Source: Agromyces agglutinans
GTDB taxonomy: Bacteria > Actinomycetota > Actinomycetes > Actinomycetales > Microbacteriaceae
Length of the DNA: 64,000 nucleotides
Assembly (NCBI RefSeq): GCF_009647605.1
Contig: NZ_WJIF01000001.1
Coordinates: 521,801 to 585,800 of the forward strand
Reading direction: 5' to 3'
Shown in pieces: positions 18,246-26,649 of the stretch. The position numbers and the translations under genes are program-made. Position 1 is the stretch's first letter; each line of letters opens with the position of its first letter. The notes beneath the pieces were generated by a model. That model ran no database searches, had not been told where the DNA came from, and saw only the letters and a list, made by a program, of their open reading frames with translations.

Positions 18246-19118
18246 TCAGCGCTCGTCCCGGAAGAACTCCCCCAGTGCGGATGCCACGTCCTCGGGCGCC
18301 TCTTCGGCCAGGTGGTGACCGGACTCGATACGGCGGCCCCGCACCTCGTCGGCCCAGTCCCGCCAGATCCGGCGGGGGTCTCCGTACAGGTCCTCGAGGT
18401 CGTCGCGGCTCGACCAGAGCACGCAGACCGGCATCTCGAGGCGTCGACCCGCGGCGCGGTCGGCCTGTTCGTCGCGAAGGTCGACGGTGAGCCCGGCCCG
18501 GTAGTCCTCCAGCATCGCTCGAACGGTCTGCGGATCCCGCACCGCGGCCATGAGTTCGGCGTGGTTGGCGGCGCCCATCTTCGCCGGGTCGGCCTTCGGC
18601 CGGTACCACGCCTCGGGATCGGCCGTGATGACGCGCTCGGGGATCTCGGGTTGCGCGAAGAAGAACCAGTGCCACCACGCGGTGGCGAATCGGGCGTCGG
18701 CCCGAGCGAGGTGCTCGCTGATGGGGATGGAGTCCATCACGGCCAGGCGCTCGACGAGGTCGGGATGGTCCAGCGCGAGCCGGAACGCGACGTAGCTGCC
18801 CCGATCGTGCCCGGCGAGGAGCATCCGCTCGTGGCCCAGTGCTCGGGCGACCGCCCGGATGTCGGCGGCGACCGCGCGCTTGGAGTGCGGTGCGTGGTCG
18901 GCGGCGGGAGCCGGACCGCGCGACCGGCCGTACCCCCGCAGGTCGGGGCAGACGACGGCGAACCCCTGCTCGAGCAGCAGCGGTGCCACGCGATGCCAGG
19001 TCGCCGACGTGCGCGGGTGCCCGTGCAGCAGGTACACCGCCGGCCCGTCACCGGCGTGGCGCACGAAGATCCGTGCCGCCCCGGTGTCGACCTCGGTGGC
19101 GTCGAAACCCTCGAACAC
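18246..19118 (-). CDS. Alpha/beta hydrolase, haloacetate dehalogenase-like
   Basis: A 290-residue hydrolase. The nucleophile elbow is GHDRGS, with aspartate D105 instead of serine, as in haloalkane/fluoroacetate dehalogenases and epoxide hydrolases. The oxyanion-side motif is HGHPRTSATWH, and the general base histidine lies in ESGHHLAEE near the C-terminus. The cap contains WWHWFFFAQPE, similar to the Trp/His halide pocket of fluoroacetate dehalogenases. However, the second Arg of the usual RG-x-R carboxylate site is not obvious, so substrate identity is open. It overlaps no neighbour and lies 23 nt from the short-chain dehydrogenase stop on the same strand. Confidence 0.8.
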   Translation of the reverse strand: MFEGFDATEVDTGAARIFVRHAGDGPAVYLLHGHPRTSATWHRVAPLLLEQGFAVVCPDLRGYGRSRGPAPAADHAPHSKRAVAADIRAVARALGHERMLLAGHDRGSYVAFRLALDHPDLVERLAVMDSIPISEHLARADARFATAWWHWFFFAQPEIPERVITADPEAWYRPKADPAKMGAANHAELMAAVRDPQTVRAMLEDYRAGLTVDLRDEQADRAAGRRLEMPVCVLWSSRDDLEDLYGDPRRIWRDWADEVRGRRIESGHHLAEEAPEDVASALGEFFRDER

Positions 19119-19141
19119 GCGCTCGCCCCGGGCGTATCGGC

Positions 19142-20056
19142 TCAGGGCGTCGGCTTGCCGCCCGTGACCCCGAGCGTCTCGCCGGCGACGTAGCTCGACT
19201 CGGCCGACGCGAGGAACACGAATGCGGGCGCGAGCTCGGCCGGCTGGCCCATGCGGCCGAGCGGCGTGTTCTCACCGAACTCGTCGAGCTTCTCGGGCGG
19301 CTGCCCGTCGGTGACCTGCAGCACCGTCCAGACCGGGCCCGGCGCGACGGCGTTGACCCGGATGCCCTTCGGCGCGAGCTGCTGCGCCAGCGCCTTGGTG
19401 AACGCGTTGATGGTCGCCTTCGTCGAGGCGTAGTCGACGAGGATCGGCGACGGCTCGTAGGCCTGGATCGAGGTCGTGTTGATGATCGTCGAGCCCGGCG
19501 GGAGGTGAGGCACCGCGGCCTTCGTGATCCAGAACATCGCGTAGACGTTGGTCTTGAACGTGTCGTCGAACTGCTCGTCGGAGAGGTCGGCGATCTCCTC
19601 GACGTAGACCTGCTTGCCGCCGTTGTTCACCACGAGGTCGAGCCCGCCGAGCGCTTCGACAGCGCGCTCGACGAGGTCTCGGCAGTAGGCGGGATCGCGC
19701 AGGTCGCCCGGGACCGTGACCACCTGCACGCCCGCGTCCTGCGCGATCGCGGCGACACGCTGCGCGTCGGGCTCCTCCTCGGGCAGGTACGACATGACGA
19801 CGTCGGCGCCCTCGCGCGCGTACGCGATCACCGTCGCCGCGCCGATGCCCGAGTCGGCGCCGGTCACGAGCGCCTTGCGCCCCTGCAGCCGGCCGCTCCC
19901 CCGGTACGTGTCCTCGCCCAGGTCGGGCTTCGGGTCGAGCTTCTGGTCGAGTCCGGGCTCGGGCTGGTGCTGGCGCTTCGGGTCGTACCCGGCGTACAGC
20001 TTCGACGGGTCGGTGAACGTGTACTGGTCTCGCGTCTCTCGCGTGCGGTCGCTCAT
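19142..20056 (-). CDS. Short-chain dehydrogenase/reductase, general-stress type
   Basis: A 304-residue classical SDR with an N-terminal extension of about 50 residues (YPP-rich, PKRQHQPEPGLDQKLDP) as in the YdaD/Gsp39 stress group. The NAD(P)-binding TGADSGIGAA, the NNGG turn, the catalytic Ser in TTSIQAYEPS and the YASTK motif (Tyr and Lys) are all present. The ATG at 20056 begins MSDRTRETRDQYTF. It reduces an unknown carbonyl in the cytoplasm. It may be cotranscribed with the following dehalogenase-like gene. Confidence 0.88.
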   Translation of the reverse strand: MSDRTRETRDQYTFTDPSKLYAGYDPKRQHQPEPGLDQKLDPKPDLGEDTYRGSGRLQGRKALVTGADSGIGAATVIAYAREGADVVMSYLPEEEPDAQRVAAIAQDAGVQVVTVPGDLRDPAYCRDLVERAVEALGGLDLVVNNGGKQVYVEEIADLSDEQFDDTFKTNVYAMFWITKAAVPHLPPGSTIINTTSIQAYEPSPILVDYASTKATINAFTKALAQQLAPKGIRVNAVAPGPVWTVLQVTDGQPPEKLDEFGENTPLGRMGQPAELAPAFVFLASAESSYVAGETLGVTGGKPTP

Positions 20057-20213
20057 GCGACGACCGTAGATCCCTCCGAGGGCGGCCGGCAGGGCCTTGC
20101 GCGGTGCGGTGATCGGGGTTAGCGGATCGCTGGACCCTGGGCCCTTCACGCGAAGCGGTCCGGCATCCGACCTGGTCGGATGCCGGACCGCGGAGTGTCG
20201 GCTCGCGCGTCGA

Positions 20214-20828
20214 TCAACCGCGAGTCGACGTGGGCGCGGCGGTGCCCGCCGACCCGCCGCCCGAGGCGTGCTGCTGTGCCGCCTGCTGCGCTTCCGCCTT
20301 GACCTCGGATGCCGCGGCCCCGCCCTCCTCGCGGACAGTGCCGACCGCTTCGGCGGCACGCTCCTTGACCGCCTCGGCCGCGTCCTTCGCGGGTTCGCGC
20401 AGGTGATCGGCCGCCTCGGCGGCGACCTCCTTCGCCTGGTCGACGAGCGGTGCCGCGGCATCCTTCGCCTGCTGCGCGGCATCGCGCTCGAGCTTCGAGG
20501 CCGGGATGAGGGAGGCGGCGAGCAGGCCGGCGCCGAACGCGATCAGCCCCACTGCGATCGGGTTGCCCCGCGCCGTGGACGCGAGCCGGTGCGGCGCGTC
20601 GGCGACGGCCTCGCCCGCGTGGCCGAGTGCGGCCTGCGTCGAGTCCGTGGCATCCGATGCCGCGCCCATCACGCGGTCCTTCAGCGAGCCGACGGCCCGA
20701 CGCATGCGGCGCGTCTGCCGCTCGGCCATCTTGGTCGGCGAGACCTTGTCGGCGAGCGCGTCGACATCCTGGCCGAGTTCGGCCCTGGTGCGCTCGATGT
20801 CCTCGCGGATCTCATCGGGATTGCTCAT
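20214..20828 (-). CDS. DUF3618-domain membrane protein
   Basis: A 204-residue protein with a typical DUF3618 N-terminus (DEIREDIERTRAELGQDVDALADKV). One membrane segment follows near residues 88-108, then a long Ala/Glu/Lys amphipathic tail resembling LEA-like or apolipoprotein-like helices. It is the third gene of an overlapping operon (ATGA with the holin-like gene). DUF3618 proteins often sit with phage-holin-3-like proteins and are thought to act in envelope stress; the precise function is unknown. Confidence 0.8.
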   Translation of the reverse strand: MSNPDEIREDIERTRAELGQDVDALADKVSPTKMAERQTRRMRRAVGSLKDRVMGAASDATDSTQAALGHAGEAVADAPHRLASTARGNPIAVGLIAFGAGLLAASLIPASKLERDAAQQAKDAAAPLVDQAKEVAAEAADHLREPAKDAAEAVKERAAEAVGTVREEGGAAASEVKAEAQQAAQQHASGGGSAGTAAPTSTRG

Positions 20829-21259
20829 CGGTTCTCCTCATTCCTCTTCAACGTCTCCGGGATCTCCTTGACGGTCTCGACCGTCTGCGGCACCCCCGAG
20901 ATCTCCTCGATCTGCTTCTTGCCCGTGAGCGCCAGCACGAGCGCGACGACGCCCCAGATCACGGCGACGATCACGGCCGACCAGGCGTTGCCCATCAGGT
21001 AGCCGAGCGCCCACCAGAGCGCGATCGACAGGAAGACGAGCGCGAGCATGCCCGCGACGCCGGCCCCGCCGAGCAGGCCTGCACCTCGGCCGGCCCGCTT
21101 CGCGGACTCGCGCACCTCGGCCTTGGCGAGCTCCACCTCCTGCCGCATCAGGGTCGAGACGTCGCGGGAGACCTCGGCGAGGAGGTCGCCGAGCGAGGTC
21201 GTCTCCGCCTGGCGTTCCGACGGCGTCTGGTCGGGCGACATGTGGCGTGGATCGGTCAT
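20825..21259 (-). CDS. Holin-like membrane protein (DUF1469/phage_holin_3_6 type)
   Basis: A 144-residue protein whose N-terminal helix (SLGDLLAEVSRDVSTLMRQEVELAKAEV) is characteristic of the family, followed by two membrane helices. Despite the family name, chromosomal copies with DUF3618 partners are not lysis genes. Both ends overlap its neighbours through ATGA, showing a translationally coupled three-gene operon. The role is probably envelope maintenance. Confidence 0.8.
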   Translation of the reverse strand: MTDPRHMSPDQTPSERQAETTSLGDLLAEVSRDVSTLMRQEVELAKAEVRESAKRAGRGAGLLGGAGVAGMLALVFLSIALWWALGYLMGNAWSAVIVAVIWGVVALVLALTGKKQIEEISGVPQTVETVKEIPETLKRNEENR

Positions 21260-22056
21260 CGCGCACCGCCCGTCGTCGGGGTGGTGCCGGGTGCGCCGGA
21301 CGTGCCGGGTGCGCCGGCACCGGTGACCGGCACGCCGGTCGCGCCGGTGGTGCCGGTGGTGCCGGTGGTGCCGGCGGTGCCGCCCAAGCCTGCTCCGACG
21401 GTCGTGGTCTGCGGCGGCACGCCCTCGGTCATCGGCGGCACGGGCGGCGTCGCGAAGCCGACATCCGGCGACGACACGTCGCGCGAGCCGGATGCCCCGA
21501 CCGTGCGGTCGCGGCCGGTCGCGCCTGCGGAGGCATCCGTCGTCTCGCCGGACGATGCGATCGCGCGTGTCAGGCGACCGACGACGACGCCCGCGCCGAC
21601 CGCGATGGCGATGAAGACGCCGGGACGGCGGCGCGCGAAGCCCTTGACCTCTTCGAGCAGCGAGCCCGGGTCCCGGTCGCCGAGCCAGCGGGCGGCGGAC
21701 TCGACGCGCTCGCCCGCGCCCCGGACGAGCTGGGACGCGAACCCGGACTGCTCGGACCGGTCGGCCATGTCGGCGAACTCGGAACCCACGGAGTGGAGGC
21801 CCTCGGCCGCCTTGGATTGCTGGGTCGACGCTTGGCTGCGCAGTTCGTCGCCCACCTTGCCGAGGAACTGCTTGGCCTGGCTCTTGGTCTCGGAGGCGAC
21901 GGAACGCGTCTCCTGCTTCGCGACGTCCACGACGTGGCGGCCGGCGTCGCCGGCGTCGGACGCGAGGTTCGCGGCGTCGTCGCGGAGATCGCCCGTCGCG
22001 CGCGGCTGCGTGCCTTGGACGGTACCGCCGGTGCTGGACTGGAATGGTTCGCTCAT
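21256..22056 (-). CDS. Envelope-associated protein with collagen-like Gly-X-X tail
   Basis: A 266-residue first gene of the three-gene operon. The N-terminal 110 residues are polar and helical, and a membrane helix (about 145-165, PGVFIAIAVGAGVVVG) follows. The C-terminal 100 residues are low complexity, ending in a run of Gly-Thr-Thr and related G-x-x triplets. The DNA for the tail is a short tandem repeat of GGTGCCGGT units, so its length may vary between strains. I recognise no enzyme domain. Confidence 0.72.
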   Translation of the reverse strand: MSEPFQSSTGGTVQGTQPRATGDLRDDAANLASDAGDAGRHVVDVAKQETRSVASETKSQAKQFLGKVGDELRSQASTQQSKAAEGLHSVGSEFADMADRSEQSGFASQLVRGAGERVESAARWLGDRDPGSLLEEVKGFARRRPGVFIAIAVGAGVVVGRLTRAIASSGETTDASAGATGRDRTVGASGSRDVSSPDVGFATPPVPPMTEGVPPQTTTVGAGLGGTAGTTGTTGTTGATGVPVTGAGAPGTSGAPGTTPTTGGAR

Positions 22057-22226
22057 CGTTGAGGCTCCTCACGGATCTGCGATCGAAGGCGTCCGCCACA
22101 CGGATGTTGGCGAGCCCCACCGGTCGGTGGGCGTCCACGGTAGGCATCCCGACGGAGGCGCCTGAAGAGTCTTCCTCCGGGAGGATGCGGCGCGTATAAT
22201 CCCGCGCGAGCCGGCCGCGTGCCGGA

Positions 22227-24599
22227 TCAATCCGACGCGGACTCGAGCGCTGTGCGGGCGGGCCGGGGCCTCCGCCAGCGCGGCTGCACCGGGCGCCGTC
22301 CCGCGTCGATGGGCGGCGGGGTCGCCATCGTCGTCGCCTCCCCCGGCACGAGAACGACCACCTCGCCGAAGTGGCGCACCCGGATCGCCGGGCCGCTGGC
22401 GAGCCGGTACGTGGTCGCCTCCGGTCGCACGTCGAGACGCAGCGTGTGCCCGGCGACCTTCACGCCGAACACCATCCTCGTCATCGGAGGTGCCAACCTC
22501 GGTGCGAAGCTCAACCCGTCGGCCGCGTCGCGCATGCCGCCGAATCCGGCCGCGAGCGCGATCCAGATGCCCGCGAGCGAGGCGAGGTGCAGGCCTTCGG
22601 CGGTGTCGTCCCGCAGGTCGTCGAGGTCGAGCGTGGCGACCTCCGCGAGGTAGTCGACGGCGAGGTCGAGATGACCGACCTCGGCGGCGATCACCGCCTG
22701 CACCGCCGCCGACAGCGAGGAATCCCGCACGGTGAGCTCCTCGTAGTACGCGAAGGCCCGCGCCTTCTCATCGGGCGTGAACGCGTCGTGGGCGACCAGC
22801 AGGGCCAGCACGAGGTCGGCCTGCTTCACGACCTGCTTGCGGTAGAGGTCGAAGTACGGGAAGTGGTCCTGCAGCGGGTACTGCTCGCGCGCCGTGCCCT
22901 CGAAGTCCCAGCGCTCGCGGCGCGTGAATCCGGCGGACTGCTCGTGCACGCCGAGCCGCTCGTCGAAGGGCACGGCGACGGCGTCGGCGGTGGCGGTCCA
23001 CCGGCCGATCTCCGAATCGTCGACGTGCTCGGCCCGCGCGGCCGCCGGGTGACGGCGCGCCGCCTCGGCTGCCGCACGCAGGTTCCGCTGCGCCATCAGG
23101 TTCGTGTAGACGTTGTCGTCGACCACGGCGGAGTACTCGTCGGGACCGGTCACGCCGTCGAGGTGGAAGACGCCCCGATCGTCGTGATGTCCGAGCGACA
23201 TCCACAGCCTCGCCGTCTGGACGAGGATCGGGAGGCCGCACTCCCGCTCGAACCGCTCATCACCCGTGACGCGCGCATGGAGCGCGGCAGCGGCCGCGAT
23301 GTCGGCGCTGACGTGGAACGCGGCGGTGCTCGCCGGCCAGTAGCCCGAACACTCGCGGCCGTCGATGGTGCGCCACGGGAAGGCGGCCCCTTCGAGGCCC
23401 AGGTGCTCGGCCCGCTCTCTCGCCACGTCGAGCGTCGCCCGGCGCCACAGCAGGGCCTGGCGGGCGGCATCCGGGGCGGTGTACGTGAGCACCGGCAGCA
23501 CGAAGGCCTCCGAATCCCAGAACGCGTGACCCTGGTACCCGGCGCCGGTCAGGCCCTTGCCCGGTATGGAGCGCACCTCGAGCCGGGCAGCGGCCTGGAA
23601 GACGTGGAAGAGCGCGAACCGAACCGCCTGCTGCAATCGCAGGTCGCCCTCGATGACGACGTCCGCGCACGACCAGTAGTCGTCGAGCCGGGCGCGCTGG
23701 CCGGCGACGAGGTCCTCCCACCCCGCGTGCACGGCGTCGGCGACCGCGGCGTCCGCGCGGTCGCGGAGGGCGGATGTCGACAGCGAGGCAGACCATTCGT
23801 GGCCGACGAGCTTCAGCACGTCGAGGCGCTCGCCCGGATCGAGCCTCGAGGTGATGGTGGTGCGGGCGAGGTCCTCGGCGACCTCGACGCGAACATCGGC
23901 CTCGGTCGGGGCATCCACGAGGTGGTCCATCGAGACCGCGATGGCGAGTTCGCTGCGACGCGTGCGGTGGACGAGGGTCGCCCGCGTGCCGATCGCGTCG
24001 TGCGCGATCGGCTCGAGCGGGTCCTCCAGCACCGCCTTGACGCGCGGATCGTGGTGCACGTCGAGCAGGTCGATGTTGGCGACGACCTCGGACTGCACCG
24101 CGACCGTCGCCGCCGAGTCGATCGGCTCGACCACGTACCGCACGGCGCCGATCGAACGATGCTCGAACGAGACGAGCCGAGTCGACTCGATGCGCACGCG
24201 TCGGCCCGCGGGCGAGGTCCACTCCACCTCGCGATGCAGCGTGCCCGCCCGGAAGTCGAGGCGCTGCTCGTGCCGGTGCAGCTCGCCACGACGGACGTCG
24301 AACGGCTCATCGTCCACGAGGAGGCGGATCACCTTGCCGTCGGGGACGTTCACGACGCTCTCCCCGGTCTCCGGGTAGCCGTAGCCCTCCTCGGCGTACG
24401 GCATCGGAAACCGCTCGAAGACGCCGTTCAGGTAGCTGCCCGGGATGCCGCACGGATCGCCCTCGTCGAGGATGCCCCGCCAGCCGAGGTGCCCGTTCGA
24501 GAGCGCGAAGACGGACTCCCGCCGCTCGAGCTCGTCGACGTCGACGCCGCTCAGGCCGATGCTCCAGGGGTCGAGGTCGAACGAGAGTGAGCTGCTCAT
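22227..24599 (-). CDS. GH65 family disaccharide phosphorylase (trehalose/maltose/kojibiose type)
   Basis: A 790-residue protein matching glycoside hydrolase family 65 in length and motifs: FALSNGHLGWRG at the N-terminus, GHAFWDSEAFVLPVLTYT in the centre and the catalytic-acid motif GPDEYS with Glu at about residue 488. Family members phosphorolyse alpha-glucosyl disaccharides to beta-glucose-1-phosphate. The usual partner, beta-phosphoglucomutase, is not next to it in this window. Downstream on the minus strand the three-gene envelope operon follows after 170 nt. The specific disaccharide cannot be told from sequence alone. Confidence 0.9.
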   Translation of the reverse strand: MSSSLSFDLDPWSIGLSGVDVDELERRESVFALSNGHLGWRGILDEGDPCGIPGSYLNGVFERFPMPYAEEGYGYPETGESVVNVPDGKVIRLLVDDEPFDVRRGELHRHEQRLDFRAGTLHREVEWTSPAGRRVRIESTRLVSFEHRSIGAVRYVVEPIDSAATVAVQSEVVANIDLLDVHHDPRVKAVLEDPLEPIAHDAIGTRATLVHRTRRSELAIAVSMDHLVDAPTEADVRVEVAEDLARTTITSRLDPGERLDVLKLVGHEWSASLSTSALRDRADAAVADAVHAGWEDLVAGQRARLDDYWSCADVVIEGDLRLQQAVRFALFHVFQAAARLEVRSIPGKGLTGAGYQGHAFWDSEAFVLPVLTYTAPDAARQALLWRRATLDVARERAEHLGLEGAAFPWRTIDGRECSGYWPASTAAFHVSADIAAAAALHARVTGDERFERECGLPILVQTARLWMSLGHHDDRGVFHLDGVTGPDEYSAVVDDNVYTNLMAQRNLRAAAEAARRHPAAARAEHVDDSEIGRWTATADAVAVPFDERLGVHEQSAGFTRRERWDFEGTAREQYPLQDHFPYFDLYRKQVVKQADLVLALLVAHDAFTPDEKARAFAYYEELTVRDSSLSAAVQAVIAAEVGHLDLAVDYLAEVATLDLDDLRDDTAEGLHLASLAGIWIALAAGFGGMRDAADGLSFAPRLAPPMTRMVFGVKVAGHTLRLDVRPEATTYRLASGPAIRVRHFGEVVVLVPGEATTMATPPPIDAGRRPVQPRWRRPRPARTALESASD

Positions 24600-24793
24600 G
24601 CGGTGACGCCTCCGGGGTCGATGCGAGTGGGCCGGGCGCTTCGTGCGGCCGGCCGATGTGCCCAGCCTCGCGCAGGCGCCGGTCGCGGGTCGATCCGTTG
24701 ACGCGCCGCACGGTGCATGGCAGGCCTCCTCAGCCCGTGGCGATCTCGTGCTCGGCCTCGGCCAGGCGGGTGACGGCGGCGCTCGCGCCGACT

Positions 24794-24799
24794 TAGGCT
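24794..24799 (+). promoter_or_regulatory. -10 box (TAGGCT) of a leaderless arr gene
   Basis: TAGGCT ends six nucleotides before the GTG of arr and no ribosome-binding site separates them. This is the classical layout of leaderless transcripts in Actinobacteria. Confidence 0.6.
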
Positions 24800-24805
24800 G
24801 GCGCG

Positions 24806-25216
24806 GTGAGCCGAACGCTGGATGAGGGTCCGTTCTTCCACGGCACGAAAGCCGACCTTCAGGTCGGAGATCTGCTGAGCGCGGGATTCCGCTCGAACTA
24901 TCGACCCGAAGTCGTGATGAACCACATCTACTTCACCGCGCTTCGCGACGGCGCCGGTCTCGCCGCCGAACTGGCCGCAGGCGACGGCGAGCCCCGCGTC
25001 TACGCCGTCGAACCGACCGGGCCCTTCGAGGACGACCCGAACGTGACCGACAAGAAGTTCCCGGGCAATCCCACCCGTTCGTACCGCAGCTCCGCCCCGC
25101 TCAGGATCGTCGGCGAGGTCACCGATTGGACACGGCTGACGCCCGAGGCGCTGCAGGAATGGCGCGAACGGCTCGCGGCCCTCCGGGCTGACGAGCGAGG
25201 CGAGATCATCAACTGA
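24806..25216 (+). CDS. arr: Arr-type rifamycin ADP-ribosyltransferase
   Basis: A 136-residue protein aligned by eye to Arr: FFHGTKADLQVGDLL at the N-terminus (NAD-binding His), the VMNHIYFTA strand and FEDDPNVTDKKFPGNPTRSYRS with the conserved Asp. Arr enzymes transfer ADP-ribose from NAD+ to the C23 hydroxyl of rifamycins. The length is standard (about 140). It is the last intact chromosomal gene before the island edge. Whether it confers resistance here is not shown by sequence. Confidence 0.93.
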   Translation: MSRTLDEGPFFHGTKADLQVGDLLSAGFRSNYRPEVVMNHIYFTALRDGAGLAAELAAGDGEPRVYAVEPTGPFEDDPNVTDKKFPGNPTRSYRSSAPLRIVGEVTDWTRLTPEALQEWRERLAALRADERGEIIN

Positions 25217-25225
25217 CCCTGCCCG

Positions 25226-25524
25226 TCACCGGACGCCGGATCGAACCCACACGTCAGCCGGGAGATCCGGGCGCCCGGGTACCTGACGGTAATCGAGCGC
25301 CCATCGATGGTCGGCCTCAACCGCGACGGTCCGCCAGAACCGTGCCGCGACGGCGTTGCGCTCCTGGAAGGCGACGGCCCAGGGCCCTGGCCGCCCTGAC
25401 TATCGGGCAAGGACCCGGTGAATGCAGACAGGTCGTGCTGGAACATCGTCCAGAGTCGTTCGAGTACCGGGCGATGCTCCTCGCCGACGGCGCTGATATC
25501 GAGCGGGTTCCGTGAAGTGGTCAT
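25226..25524 (-). pseudogene. GNAT acetyltransferase remnant with internal deletion
   Basis: The first about 45 codons from ATG 25524 read like a GNAT start (LDISAVGEEHRPVLERLWTMFQHDLSAF). After about residue 47 the original frame loses all similarity, while another frame on the same strand reads WAVAFQERNAVAARFWRTVAVEA and ends at a TGA (25226), a typical GNAT C-terminus. The acetyl-CoA-binding middle (about 70 residues) is missing. So the gene is a deletion plus frameshift product and cannot be active. It sits directly beside the island boundary, which may explain the damage. Confidence 0.75.
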
Positions 25525-25528
25525 ACGA

Positions 25529-25556
25529 GAAACCTCCACCCGTGGGTGGAGGTTTC
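25529..25556 (-). terminator. Rho-independent terminator stranded at the island edge
   Basis: Perfect 13-bp arms (GAAACCTCCACCC and its complement) form a strong hairpin. On the minus strand it follows the tRNA-Gln fragment immediately, so it is probably the native terminator of that tRNA. It was left behind when the island inserted. Confidence 0.75.
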
Positions 25557-25569
25557 GGTATCGACAGTG

Positions 25570-25603
25570 CTGGGGTACCTGGACTCGAACCAAGAACAAC
25601 TGA
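25570..25603 (-). other. 3' fragment of tRNA-Gln(CTG); candidate att site / island left end
   Basis: The minus strand reads the last third of a tRNA: part of the anticodon stem (TCAGT), TGTTC, the T arm (TTGGTTCGAGTCCAG) and the acceptor TACCCCA plus G. This matches the 3' end of actinobacterial tRNA-Gln(CTG), whose anticodon loop normally precedes TCAGT. The upstream bases do not continue the tRNA. A 3' tRNA fragment with its terminator on the chromosome side is what a tRNA-targeting integrase leaves at the distal end of an island. The intact tRNA should then lie at the other end, beyond 64,000. Confidence 0.75.
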
Positions 25604-26335
25604 ATGATGGATCGACCATGTAACTGTCGCCCGCGAGGGCGGGAATTCCGCGGATTTCCGCGGATCTCATGCGTCCATTCTACCGGTGAATACGGATTGA
25701 TTCGGGCGCATTCTGGTACCGCTCGAGGGGTTTGTGGTTCGTTTGTGGTCAGCGAGAGCGCAGCCCGTTCCGCCGAGCCGAATCCCGCGCGAGCCGCGCG
25801 TGCGCATGGAGATTGCGCTGGCGCCGATCGGGTTTCCATCGCTCCCTCAATCTTCAGCGGACCACGAGTACCCGGTGAACGGCGCCCGAGGCAGATCGCC
25901 TCGAGCGCCGTTCATCGGGTGTCACGTGCGTCTGCGACGGATCGAGCGAGATAGTGAGCTTGGCGACGTCGAGCGTGTGGCCGGCGCGCACCGCCGCCGA
26001 TCCTTCGCGCAGCCCGGGGTGCCCGGTTGGTGCCGGCGAGGCCCCGGTCGACATGAATGTTCTCGTCGTCGACGTCGTGCGCCCGGCGTCCGCCGCGTCG
26101 TTGTAGTGCCATCATGCGTGTTCGCTGAGAAGCTGGCGCAGCCGATGACGACGGTCGAGCAATCGCGGTGAAGGCACGTTCACCGCGCCCTCGTGCGTGC
26201 GGGTCATACGGGAATATGGGAGTGCGAGGATGTGCGATCACCGGCGCACGACTCAGATCAAGCAGGTTTCCCGATGATGGACCGGCTGTCGAGCATCGGG
26301 TCCGGTGCTCGCATCGCGCCGCTAGGCTCGGCGAC
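25604..26335. other. Gene-poor island edge
   Basis: These 730 bases just inside the island have no reading frame I can support on either strand. Possible frames are short and of biased composition. An integrase gene would be expected near an att site, but no recognisable tyrosine recombinase motif (R..HxxR..Y) is readable, so it may be lost or lie at the other end. A 17-mer at 26199-26215 recurs at 52149-52165. Confidence 0.5.
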
Positions 26336-26563
26336 GTGGTGGAGGTGAAGTTCTCGCTGAGTCGAAGCGAAGCCCTGGTGCTATTCGACTGGCTTTCCCG
26401 GTTCAACGAAACGGGTGATCCGGCGTTCGCAGATCAGGCTGAGGAACGAGTGTTGTGGGACATCGAAGCTTTCCTGGAACGTCAACTCCCCGAACCTTTC
26501 GACCCGGATTATGAACGCCTCCTCGCGACCGCACGCGAGGCCGTCCGAGACTCAACCGCGTAG
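26336..26563 (+). CDS. Small conserved-looking protein of unknown function
   Basis: A 75-residue acidic helical protein (KFSLSRSEALVLFDWLSRFNE and FADQAEERVLWDIEAFLERQL). A TAGGCT -10 box at 26323-26328 ends seven bases before GTG 26336, suggesting a leaderless transcript. A second GTG follows directly and a third three codons on, so the exact start is uncertain. The pattern resembles small proteins widespread beside mobile genes in Actinobacteria, but I do not recognise a family. Confidence 0.65.
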   Translation: MVEVKFSLSRSEALVLFDWLSRFNETGDPAFADQAEERVLWDIEAFLERQLPEPFDPDYERLLATAREAVRDSTA

Positions 26564-26649
26564 GCCGTCGCGACCGGGTGGTGGCGGCTCGCTACTCACG
26601 TTAGTGGTCGCAAGCGGACCGGCTTGCGGGTGGCGGCTAGTGTGTGGGC

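Noticed and set aside
20825-21259. Phage lysis holin, hence a prophage
   Set aside because: The family name includes holin, but gene partners (DUF3618) and the lack of any phage genes indicate a chromosomal envelope operon.
22371-24590. Long plus-strand frame opposite the GH65 gene
   Set aside because: Mirror of GH65 codon structure, with His/Arg/Gly bias and no motif.
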